This document shows positions 1 to 5,740 of a stretch of DNA of 7,703 bases, piece after piece (position 1 is the stretch's first letter; the number at the start of each line of letters is the position of its first letter). The stretch covers positions 4,989 through 12,691 of the forward strand of contig JAOZPY010000037.1 of the NCBI GenBank assembly GCA_029932495.1. The letters run 5' to 3'. A program made the position numbers and the translations under genes. The notes below the pieces were generated by a model. It saw only the letters and a list, made by a program, of their open reading frames with translations. It did no database searches and was not told the origin of the DNA. The DNA comes from Desulfobacterales bacterium. Its GTDB lineage: Bacteria; Desulfobacterota; Desulfobacteria; Desulfobacterales; JAFDCJ01.

Positions 1-1198
1 CGGTCCGCTCAAGCCAGCGATTGCCGAAAAACACGATCAGCCAGGCGCCGAGGGGTGCGGTCAGCAGGATGCTGAGTACCGCCACCGCGAGAATGATTTC
101 GCCGGGACGGGTATTCATGTGAGCGGCCTGCATCGCGATTAACGGCGTGCCACCAATCGCAGCCTGGACCGTTGCTTTGGGAAGATAGGCGATGACCACG
201 AACAACCGTTCCCGGAAATTCAGGCCGGCTCCGAGTACCGAGAGATAGGTGCCGAGGCTGCGGGCCGCGAGGGCCAGAAAAATCAGCGCCGAACTGGCCA
301 GGCCCGCTTTCCAGGCCATCTGGATATTCACCTGGGCCCCGACCATGGTAAACAGGATGATCTCGGCCAGTACCCATATTTTTCCCAGTTTCGCGGAAAT
401 CTCGTGGGCGTAATGCTCGCGCTTTTTGAGAATCATCACGCCGATGGTCATTACCGCCAACAGGGCTGCGAACGGGAGATGCTCTTCGACCAGTTTCTCG
501 AAACGCACGAGAAAGATGGAAATGCCAAGGATGATGAGCACTCGTTTCGTGGCCCGGGGATTGAAACGCTGAAAGGCCGCAATCAGGATCAGCCCGAAAG
601 CCGCGCCCGCCAGGATTCCGGTAACCACCGAAATTGGAATGCCAGCCAGTTTCCAGGCGATATTGGCGTGATGGCCGACATACAGCCCCAGTAAAATGCT
701 GTAGATCACAATGACAAATACATCGTCCAGGGAACTGCCCGCCAGCAACAGAGTGGGGATGCCCTTTTTGACTCCCCGGCCCTCCTCGATGAAACGAATC
801 ATCAGGGGCACGACCACCGCCGGCGACACCGCGCTTAACACCGTGCCGAGAATCGCCGATTCGAGATAGCCCATGTGCAGCAGCGCCGGGCCCAGAAGGG
901 TGACGGCAACCCCCTCGAAGACAGCGGGCACAAAAGCAAGAAGCAGCGCCGGGCGACCCATCTTTTTGAGCGTCTCCCAGCTCATCTCGAACCCGGCACG
1001 CAGCAGAATTACGATCAGGCAAATCATCCGCAAATCCGCGGAAATCGCCATTGTCTCCGGTGAAATCCAGTTCAACACATACGGCCCGAGTCCCACCCCG
1101 AGCAAAAGCATGCCGATCAGCCCCGGCAAAGAAAATTTCCGGAATACCCAGTCCGCCAGTAACCCGAGCAATATAAGTTCCGCCAGAGTAGTCGCCAT
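1..1198 (-). CDS. Cation:proton antiporter, SLC9B/NHA-like (CPA superfamily), 3' end outside window
   Basis: An integral inner-membrane transporter expected to exchange Na+ (or another monovalent cation) for H+. The frame starts at ATG 1198-1196 and stays open for 399 residues to the window edge, so the C-terminus is missing. The protein is nearly all hydrophobic helices. Family markers: LLRAGFEM at about 65-72, LSAVSPAVVVPLM at 121-133, the paired aspartates D158-D159 in AGSSLDDV (the acidic pair expected in the ion-binding site), AARSLGTYL near 320-330, and YLPKATVQAAIGG near 345-360. These blocks resemble the core of animal NHA2 (SLC9B2) and its bacterial relatives more than classical NhaA or NhaP. 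An AAGG lies about 12 bases before the ATG, a weak ribosome-binding site. No in-frame ATG occurs upstream. The leader carries a fluoride riboswitch and terminator, so fluoride probably controls expression. Ion specificity cannot be read from sequence. A longer open frame on the same strand (9-1247) has no membrane character and is a shadow. Confidence 0.92.
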   Translation of the reverse strand, partial: MATTLAELILLGLLADWVFRKFSLPGLIGMLLLGVGLGPYVLNWISPETMAISADLRMICLIVILLRAGFEMSWETLKKMGRPALLLAFVPAVFEGVAVTLLGPALLHMGYLESAILGTVLSAVSPAVVVPLMIRFIEEGRGVKKGIPTLLLAGSSLDDVFVIVIYSILLGLYVGHHANIAWKLAGIPISVVTGILAGAAFGLILIAAFQRFNPRATKRVLIILGISIFLVRFEKLVEEHLPFAALLAVMTIGVMILKKREHYAHEISAKLGKIWVLAEIILFTMVGAQVNIQMAWKAGLASSALIFLALAARSLGTYLSVLGAGLNFRERLFVVIAYLPKATVQAAIGGTPLIAMQAAHMNTRPGEIILAVAVLSILLTAPLGAWLIVFFGNRWLERT

Positions 1199-1262
1199 TT
1201 TTCCATAACCTTTTTCGTTCGTAGCGTGCTGTTCCCCGCCAAGGCAAGGCGGCAGAGCAAAT

Positions 1263-1320
1263 AAAAAAAACTCCCGCATCTTCGGCAACGGCTGCTGCCG
1301 GAGCCGAAGCATGTAGGAGT
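1263..1320 (-). terminator. Riboswitch expression platform: intrinsic terminator before the antiporter gene
   Basis: On the minus strand a long nested hairpin is followed directly by eight T (1270-1263). Pairing layers are ACTCC (1320-1316) with GGAGT (1274-1270), ATG with CAT, TTCGGC with GCCGAA, and inner CCGGC/GCCG-type pairs around a small loop. The 5' arm ACTCC is the same segment that forms the 3' strand of aptamer stem P1, so aptamer and terminator cannot fully form together. The likely logic is that without fluoride the terminator forms and transcription stops before the antiporter ATG about 65 bases downstream, while fluoride-bound aptamer holds ACTCC and lets polymerase through. It could also stop read-through from the dihydrouridine synthase gene upstream. 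Confidence 0.9.
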
Positions 1321-1360
1321 CATCAGTCCGCACCGGACGGTTCAGGGGACTCCATCCCGC
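1311..1360 (-). promoter_or_regulatory. Fluoride riboswitch aptamer (crcB motif)
   Basis: Read on the minus strand, the leader of the antiporter gene shows the conserved crcB-motif pieces in order: GGGATGGAGT (1358-1349), CCCC (1348-1345), an unpaired TGAA, a P2 hairpin GTCCG/CGGAC (1338-1334 with 1330-1326), then CTGATG and CTCCTAC (1327-1313). Stem P1 is GGAGT (1353-1349) with ACTCC (1320-1316). The pseudoknot is GGG (1358-1356) with CCC in 1348-1345. These match the layout of the structurally known Thermotoga fluoride aptamer: GATG after the first strand, CTGATG after P2, CTAC at the 3' end. The family binds F- through Mg2+ and usually turns on fluoride-resistance genes. Recognition is by eye, without a covariance score, but sequence and pairing both fit. 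No convincing sigma-70 promoter stands out upstream, although the AT-rich stretch at 1361-1460 is the natural place for one. Confidence 0.92.
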
Positions 1361-1467
1361 TGAATTTTTACATTGTTCAGGTTCTTGCCTGTTTTACAAT
1401 GACATAGTTAACCAGAAGTGCCAAATATTTTCCTGCGTTATTATCGTTTTCTTATATTTCATTGATT

Positions 1468-1516
1468 TCCGTTCGCGAAACGGAGACGGTCGCAGCCGAT
1501 TGCGCTTCAGCGCAAT
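1468..1516. repeat. Two adjacent perfect small hairpins in AT-rich intergenic DNA
   Basis: The stretch 1381-1600 contains no gene that I can support. It holds two perfect inverted repeats: TCCGTT (1468-1473) with AACGGA (1479-1484) around a 5-base loop, and ATTGCGC (1499-1505) with GCGCAAT (1510-1516) around a 4-base loop. Neither is followed by a T-tract on either strand, so they are not standard intrinsic terminators. They lie 86 bases beyond the stop of the dihydrouridine synthase gene and might stabilise the 3' end of its mRNA. Function is unknown. Confidence 0.4.
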
Positions 1517-1601
1517 ATATTGAAGCCGCCATTAACACAAACAATAACTTTGCTTATCAAGGAAGTCAACCGGGGAGGGGGAAAACTCCGCCTTTCTTAT
1601 T

Positions 1602-2570
1602 TTACAACCATACGGCTTCCTGATCAAAAAAGCGTGCCACAATTTCCACGTAATGTTGCAATTTGTGAGCCCGGTGAATTTTCTTGCGGATTCTGTGCGC
1701 GTTTTGAAAAGACCGTGAAAAATAGGTCCAAAATCCCTTCATGCGGTCCAGCAGGTGGCCGGGGCCGGAAAACACCTGCCGGTAGTGGTCAAACAGATCC
1801 TCGTAAAAAATTCTGAACGTTTCAACCTTGACGGCAAAATCGTCCCGGCCGGCTTTGAGAATTGCCGGCAAAAAAGGATTGGCCACCACCGCGCGGCCGA
1901 TCATCCAGTGCCGGATATCCGGAAAACGGGTGCAAAGCGTCTGAAAGACCGCCGGGCTGGTGATATCCCCGTTATAGACCACCCGATGTTGCGATAAAGT
2001 CAGGCATTTTTGAAATGTTTCGAGATCCGGCGATCCGGTGTACATCTGCTGGCCGGTGCGCGGATGGATGATGATTTCCTTGAGGGGATAGCGATTGAAG
2101 ATCGGCATCAGTTTCAGGATCTCATCGGGGGATTTGCGGCCCAGCCGGGTTTTTACGGAAAGACGGTTTGGAATCGCCGCCACGGCTTTTTCCAGAAAGG
2201 CCTCGATTTTTTCCGGGTAAGGCAGCAGGCCCGAGCCGCGCTGCTTTTTGGCCACCATGGGAAAAGGGCATCCCAGGTTCCAGTTGACGGTTTCATGGCC
2301 CAGTTCGAACAGCCGGGTGGCCAGGGGGATGAACTTTTCAGCCCGGTTGCCGATGATCTGGGGCACGATGGGAAGCCGGTGGTTGTTTTGCGGCAAAACG
2401 TCATTTAGATGGGAGGGCTTGATCCGGCTGGTATCCAGGGTGGGGATAAACGGCGTGACGGCCAGATCGAGCCCGCCAAAATGACGGCTGAATACGTTGC
2501 GGAAGGTGTAGTCGGTAAGACCACGCAACGGGGCCAGGTACAGGTTGATTTGGGTGCGATCCGGGTCCAT
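1602..2570 (-). CDS. tRNA-dihydrouridine synthase family protein
   Basis: A flavin-dependent enzyme that reduces specific uridines in the tRNA D-loop to dihydrouridine using NAD(P)H; cytoplasmic. The protein has 322 residues, normal for Dus enzymes. It opens with LYLAPLRGLTDYTFR (10-24), the FMN-barrel signature. It has the catalytic-cysteine motif NLGCP (98-102, C101) followed at canonical spacing by GSGLL (112-116), VKTRLG (139-144, K140), IIHPRTG (167-173, H169), YNGDI (199-203) and MIGRAVVANP (223 on, phosphate binding). A basic helical C-terminus with RKKIHRAHK-like residues fits the tRNA-binding domain. Which uridine it modifies, and whether it is closer to DusA, DusB or DusC, cannot be settled by eye. 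The ATG at 2570 has no clear Shine-Dalgarno. The gene follows fic by 94 bases and could be co-transcribed with it or have its own promoter. Confidence 0.9.
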   Translation of the reverse strand: MDPDRTQINLYLAPLRGLTDYTFRNVFSRHFGGLDLAVTPFIPTLDTSRIKPSHLNDVLPQNNHRLPIVPQIIGNRAEKFIPLATRLFELGHETVNWNLGCPFPMVAKKQRGSGLLPYPEKIEAFLEKAVAAIPNRLSVKTRLGRKSPDEILKLMPIFNRYPLKEIIIHPRTGQQMYTGSPDLETFQKCLTLSQHRVVYNGDITSPAVFQTLCTRFPDIRHWMIGRAVVANPFLPAILKAGRDDFAVKVETFRIFYEDLFDHYRQVFSGPGHLLDRMKGFWTYFSRSFQNAHRIRKKIHRAHKLQHYVEIVARFFDQEAVWL

Positions 2571-2608
2571 GAAAAGCTAAATTAACCCAAAGCCGCCCCC
2601 ATGAAAAG
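2567..2608 (-). repeat. Short direct repeat CCATGAAAAG spanning the dus start
   Basis: The 10-mer CCATGAAAAG occurs at 2567-2576 and again at 2599-2608. The first copy contains the start codon of the dihydrouridine synthase gene (read on minus as CTTTTCATGG). The second copy supplies another ATG that opens a six-codon reading frame ending in TAA at 2582. There is no good ribosome-binding site before either ATG. It may be a small local duplication; a translated leader peptide is possible but unsupported. Confidence 0.35.
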
Positions 2609-2664
2609 TTAAAAATGGATCGTCCACAGGTGAAAATTTTCTATCTTAATTCAAGACAAATACA

Positions 2665-3912
2665 TCAGACAGTCCTTTCAGGAAATAATCCCGGCATCCA
2701 GCGTGGTGCCAGCTTAGCCGGAAAAGCAAGTCGCAACGGTGCACGCGTGCTATCGGAAACCACGACATCACGTTCAATTAGTGCGGATACGACGCGGCGG
2801 GCATGGCGGCCGCTTGCACCAAGAAGCTCCGGAACATCGCCGCGTGGAAGCTCTCCACGATACAGGATAGCTTCAAGAATCCGTCCTGCCTTCTGCGGGA
2901 GGGCACCTGAACGCACTTCCTCCTCGACCCAGAGTAAGATACGATCTCGGAGACGGTCCGGCTGGACCAGTTCTTCCATGAACTTAACCTGGTCAAGGCA
3001 GGATTCCAGAAAGAAGCGTGTGAAGGATGCCAGGCGTTCCTCACTGAGGTTGCCCCGCCCGTCAAGATCATTGCGGCGGGGAAGATCACATTTGGCCAAG
3101 TGGTTTTTATACGACCGTACATTTCTGGCAAGGCCTCGGGCAATGGACCAGACACCACCAGTGTCGAGCGTCTCAAGCAACATTGCATGGGACATTAATC
3201 GTGCCACACGCCCATTTCCATCCAGGAACGGGTGCATCCACAACAACCGGTGGTGAGCTGCGGCAGCCGCGATAATGGTCTCGAATTTTCCAAGGCCGCT
3301 GTATGTTTTTTCGAACTGTTCCAGAAATCGCGGGAGTGCACCGGGGCTAATCGGTATGTGCCGACCAACCTTGACATCGCGTTGGCGAAAAGCGCCAGGA
3401 ACGACCTCCATTTTTTCGCCCGTCTCGGGATCTTCAACTGTTAGAAGTTCCGGTGGCAGCAAGTCTCCGAAACGTTTATGGATCTCACAGATGCCGTCAG
3501 GGCTTACTGCGCGTCCGCAGAGTCCGCCTTCGTCGATCCATTGCTGGACCACTATGTGGGCCTTGGCTTCAAGCTGGAGATTGCGCTGCTCAGCATTGGT
3601 GCTGTAATCATTTTTCATTGCGCGTTCAATATCGATCGGGTGGGTATCACGGCCCTCGATCAAGTTGCTGTAGTAGCAGTTCATTGCGCGCACGAGATTC
3701 GCCAAGGCCGTCAAAACCCCCTCCGGCAGACTTCTTCGAAATCCTGTCGAATGTGCTGCCAGCTCAACAGCCAAGTCGGCGAGGTCACGACGATGGCGTG
3801 ACGTTTCCGAGATCCTCATTGGCTCCATGAGGGCCACTAGTTCCCCCCTGTCGGGGGCCTCTATTGCGGCCGCTAATTTGTCCGCTTTTATGTCCGGGTT
3901 ATAATCGCTCAT
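2665..3912 (-). CDS. Fic domain protein (probable protein adenylyltransferase) with N-terminal inhibitory motif
   Basis: Fic enzymes transfer AMP from ATP to a hydroxyl side chain of a target protein; some act as toxins or virulence factors, others as regulators. The 415-residue protein carries the full active-site motif HPFLDGNGRVARL (227-239), with catalytic H227, acidic D231 and the GNGR anion hole. An N-terminal (S/T)xxxE(G/N) inhibitory motif is present as SNLIEG (82-87; S82, E86), preceded by YY. This places it in class II, in which the inhibitory helix is built into the Fic protein itself, so no separate antitoxin gene is needed and none is seen. The flap-like region GAFRQRDVKVGRH (173-185) precedes the active site. 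The C-terminal 80 or so residues look like a winged helix-turn-helix (AILYRGELPRGDV.. ELLGASGRHARRVVSALIERDVV), common in this architecture. The ATG at 3912 has no Shine-Dalgarno. The target protein is unknown. No mobility gene lies nearby, so acquisition by transfer is only a guess. Confidence 0.93.
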   Translation of the reverse strand: MSDYNPDIKADKLAAAIEAPDRGELVALMEPMRISETSRHRRDLADLAVELAAHSTGFRRSLPEGVLTALANLVRAMNCYYSNLIEGRDTHPIDIERAMKNDYSTNAEQRNLQLEAKAHIVVQQWIDEGGLCGRAVSPDGICEIHKRFGDLLPPELLTVEDPETGEKMEVVPGAFRQRDVKVGRHIPISPGALPRFLEQFEKTYSGLGKFETIIAAAAAHHRLLWMHPFLDGNGRVARLMSHAMLLETLDTGGVWSIARGLARNVRSYKNHLAKCDLPRRNDLDGRGNLSEERLASFTRFFLESCLDQVKFMEELVQPDRLRDRILLWVEEEVRSGALPQKAGRILEAILYRGELPRGDVPELLGASGRHARRVVSALIERDVVVSDSTRAPLRLAFPAKLAPRWMPGLFPERTV

Positions 3913-3935
3913 AATTCAATAGTATCATATTGTTA
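3913..3935 (-). promoter_or_regulatory. Candidate fic promoter -10 with overlapping dyad
   Basis: On the minus strand TATGAT (3929-3924) is one mismatch from the sigma-70 -10 consensus and lies 11 bases before the fic ATG. If used, the transcript would have a leader of only a few bases, which would fit the absence of a Shine-Dalgarno. No good -35 is found 16-18 bases upstream. The -10 sits inside an inverted repeat, CAATA (3917-3921) with TATTG (3928-3932), which could be an operator. The DNA is AT-rich, so chance is a real alternative. Confidence 0.3.
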
Positions 3936-4050
3936 CGAAATAGCAAGTATTTATTTTCCGTAAAAAATGTCCGCTTGATAGGCCGGTTTTTCCCCTGGTA
4001 AGCTGGTGGACGGTAAAACAGGTACGGCAGTGGGGTTGGCCGCAAATTAG

Positions 4051-4075
4051 CGGGAAAAAGTTTCCCGGAGTTTTT
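4051..4075 (+). terminator. Terminator-like hairpin on the plus strand before ogt
   Basis: CGGGAAA (4051-4057) pairs perfectly with TTTCCCG (4061-4067) around a 3-base loop, followed after GAG by TTTTT (4071-4075). It is oriented to stop plus-strand transcription, yet no plus-strand gene lies upstream: fic reads away. It may be a leader element of ogt, a stop for antisense transcription from the fic region, or chance. The three-base gap before the T-tract weakens it. The rest of 3913-4164 shows no coding sequence; a TTGACT (4077-4082) could be a -35 for ogt, but the matching -10 (TTTACA, 4101-4106) is poor. Confidence 0.4.
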
Positions 4076-4164
4076 CTTGACTATGCGCGGCAGACTGTGC
4101 TTTACAACCAAAGGGTGAAAGCGCTTTTGTCATCTGAACTTTTCTTTACAGGCACTTGCCCACT

Positions 4165-4647
4165 ATGCAGACCTATACAAGCTATTACAAATCGCCGCTG
4201 GGAATTCTGAAAATTGTCGGGGATGCAGACTATATCCTTTCGCTGGACTTTGTGGAAAAACAGGGATCGGATACCGGCGAACACGCTTTTTGCGTCAAGG
4301 AATGCGTCAAGCAGATCGACGAGTATTTTAAGGGCAAGCGCAAGAAATTTTTCTTAAACCTTGCCCCCCGGGGTACGGAATTTCAACAGGCGGTCTGGCG
4401 CGAGCTTGAAAAAATACCCTTCGGCGAGGTGGTCTCTTACGGCGATGTTGCCGGGGCCATCGGTAAGCCCAACGCCTGCCGGGCGGTGGGCAATGCCAAC
4501 GGCAAAAACCCGATTGCCATCATCATCCCCTGCCACCGGGTCATCGGCAGCGACGGCAGCCTGACCGGGTACAGCAGCGGCCTGTGGCGCAAGGAATGGC
4601 TGCTGAAGCACGAAAAGGGAGATTTCCCGGACGATATCATCGCCTAG
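4165..4647 (+). CDS. ogt: Methylated-DNA--protein-cysteine (O6-alkylguanine) methyltransferase
   Basis: A suicide DNA-repair protein that takes the alkyl group from O6-alkylguanine onto its own cysteine, directly reversing the lesion. The 160-residue product has the active-site motif IPCHRV (121-126; C123, H124, R125). The other key residues fall at a constant offset from human AGT: Y92 (human Y114), R106 (the arginine finger, R128), N115 (N137) and E150 (E172), with FGEVVSYGDVA (86-96) leading into the helix-turn-helix. An N-terminal domain of about 65 residues precedes the DNA-binding domain; no Ada-type regulatory domain is present. I chose ATG 4165 over an in-frame TTG at 4156, because AGG at 4150-4152 lies 12 bases from the ATG but only 3 from the TTG. 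The gene converges with the thioesterase remnant, the stops being 25 bases apart. ogt and ada-C type names are both used for such proteins. Confidence 0.93.
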   Translation: MQTYTSYYKSPLGILKIVGDADYILSLDFVEKQGSDTGEHAFCVKECVKQIDEYFKGKRKKFFLNLAPRGTEFQQAVWRELEKIPFGEVVSYGDVAGAIGKPNACRAVGNANGKNPIAIIIPCHRVIGSDGSLTGYSSGLWRKEWLLKHEKGDFPDDIIA

Positions 4648-4672
4648 GGGAATTTTGCTCCCACCGCGGAAT

Positions 4673-4831
4673 TTAGTCGGCAGATCGCGGGTAGCGGGCA
4701 TTGTCGGGGATGCGGCGGGGACGCCGGTCTTCGCCGATGGCCACGTAGCGAAAGACAGCCTCGGTCACCAGACGGCGCTGTTGGTCGAATTTTTCGATAA
4801 GATCCTTGGCCCACACTTCCAGTTTGATCAA
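4673..4831 (-). pseudogene. 3' remnant of a hotdog-fold acyl-CoA thioesterase
   Basis: Directly after era, in a different minus-strand frame, 52 codons up to TAA (4675-4673) encode a recognisable thioesterase C-terminus: LIKLEVWAKDLIE, then RRLVTEAVFRYVAIGED and RPRRIP. This matches the last strands of YciA-like or acyl-CoA thioesterase hotdog proteins, where VEVWAEDL.., TEA.F.YVAVD and RP..IP are typical. Family members are about 130-160 residues; the N-terminal half with the hotdog helix and active site is absent. The frame stays open upstream into era (reading GHSKIRV before the fragment) but there is no start codon with a ribosome-binding site and no thioesterase-like sequence further up. 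The likely origin is a deletion that removed the 5' part of a gene once lying downstream of era. Translation of this piece is unlikely. Confidence 0.72.
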
Positions 4832-5736
4832 TACCCGAATTTTCGAATGGCCCGGGTGTCTTTGCGCCAGTTTTTCTGGACTCTCACGAACAGCTTCAAA
4901 TACACTTTGGCACCCAGCAGACGTTCAATCTGCTCACGGGAGCGGGTGCCGATCTGTTTGAGCTTGGCGCCCTGCCGGCCGATGACAATTCCCTTCTGAG
5001 AGCTGCGCTCCAGGTGAATGGTGGCCTCGATTTTGACCAGGCGTCCGCCTTTTTTTTCACTGAAGGTGTCCACGGTGACCGCCGTGGCATAGGGGATTTC
5101 CTCGCCGGTCAGGCGGAAAATCTGTTCGCGGATCAGCTCGCCGGCAATAAAGCGTTCGGACACGTCCGTGAGGGTGTCCGGCGGGAAATAGGGCGGTCCG
5201 CTGGGCAGCACCGCAGCCATGGCCTTGACCAGCTCGTCGATCTGGGTGCCGTGGCGGGCTGAAACGGGCACCACCGCTTTAAAATCGTGGGCCCCGGACC
5301 AGCGGTCAATCAACGCCAGCAGGGTTGATTTTTCAACCAGATCGATTTTGTTCAGCGCCAGGATGACGGGCCGGCTCTGTTTGTCCAGGCTTTTGATCAG
5401 GAAACGCTCGGCCTCTGGCAGGGGGCTGGCGGCATCCACCAGTACCAGGATCAGGTCGGCATCGGCCCAGGCGGAAAGGGCCGCATCCACCATGCGTATG
5501 TTGAGCCGATCTTTGGCCGGAAACACCCCCGGGGTATCGAAAAATACGATCTGCAGGGCCGGTCCGTGAAAAATTCCCAAGATGCGGTTGCGGGTGGTTT
5601 GCGGCTTTTTAGAGGTAATCGATATTTTTTGGCCCAGCAGGCGGTTTAACAGGGTGGACTTGCCTGCATTGGGTGCGCCGGCCAGGGCCACAAAACCGGA
5701 TTTGAAATCCTCTGAGTGATTATTTATTGTGGACAC
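4828..5736 (-). CDS. era: GTPase Era, 16S rRNA-binding ribosome assembly factor
   Basis: Era binds the 3' end of 16S rRNA and assists 30S subunit maturation, coupling it to cell growth; cytoplasmic and partly membrane-associated. The 302-residue length is typical. Domains: a G domain with GAPNAGKS (20-27), KPQTTRNR (switch I, 44-51), DTPG (67-70), NKID (129-132) and SAR (159-161); then a C-terminal KH domain with the RNA-binding loop IGRQGAKLKQIG (252-263) and the canonical ending VQKNWRKDTRAIRKFGY. Start is GTG 5736, supported by AAGGA seven bases upstream; the preceding ysxC stop is only 4 bases away. Its own stop codon overlaps the thioesterase remnant frame. Co-transcription with ysxC is very likely. 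Confidence 0.97.
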   Translation of the reverse strand: MSTINNHSEDFKSGFVALAGAPNAGKSTLLNRLLGQKISITSKKPQTTRNRILGIFHGPALQIVFFDTPGVFPAKDRLNIRMVDAALSAWADADLILVLVDAASPLPEAERFLIKSLDKQSRPVILALNKIDLVEKSTLLALIDRWSGAHDFKAVVPVSARHGTQIDELVKAMAAVLPSGPPYFPPDTLTDVSERFIAGELIREQIFRLTGEEIPYATAVTVDTFSEKKGGRLVKIEATIHLERSSQKGIVIGRQGAKLKQIGTRSREQIERLLGAKVYLKLFVRVQKNWRKDTRAIRKFGY

Positions 5737-5740
5737 AGAC

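Noticed and set aside
9..1247. A 412-codon open frame on the minus strand, longer than the visible antiporter coding part
   Set aside because: Its product is rich in G, R, P and H with no domain or membrane segments, while the neighbouring frame encodes a coherent membrane transporter with family motifs. It is a shadow of a GC-rich gene.
1571..1591. G-rich stretch GGGGAGGGGG and the hairpin GGAG/CTCC as a terminator or quadruplex
   Set aside because: Only two clear G-runs, and no T-tract follows the hairpin on either strand.
1520..1816. Plus-strand open frame across the end of the dihydrouridine synthase gene
   Set aside because: It lies mostly antisense to a well-supported gene and shows no recognisable protein features.
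3453..3830. Several plus-strand open frames opposite fic as an antitoxin gene
   Set aside because: They are antisense shadows; the Fic protein has its own inhibitory motif and needs no separate antitoxin.
4156..4164. TTG as the start of ogt
   Set aside because: The AGG upstream is only 3 bases away, too close; ATG 4165 gives the usual N-terminus.
4648..4672. GGGGA...TCCC as a bidirectional terminator between ogt and the thioesterase remnant
   Set aside because: A stem of only 4-5 pairs and no adjacent T-run on either strand.
4354..4701. Minus-strand open frame antisense to ogt
   Set aside because: Antisense to a gene with every catalytic residue in place; the product resembles nothing known to me.
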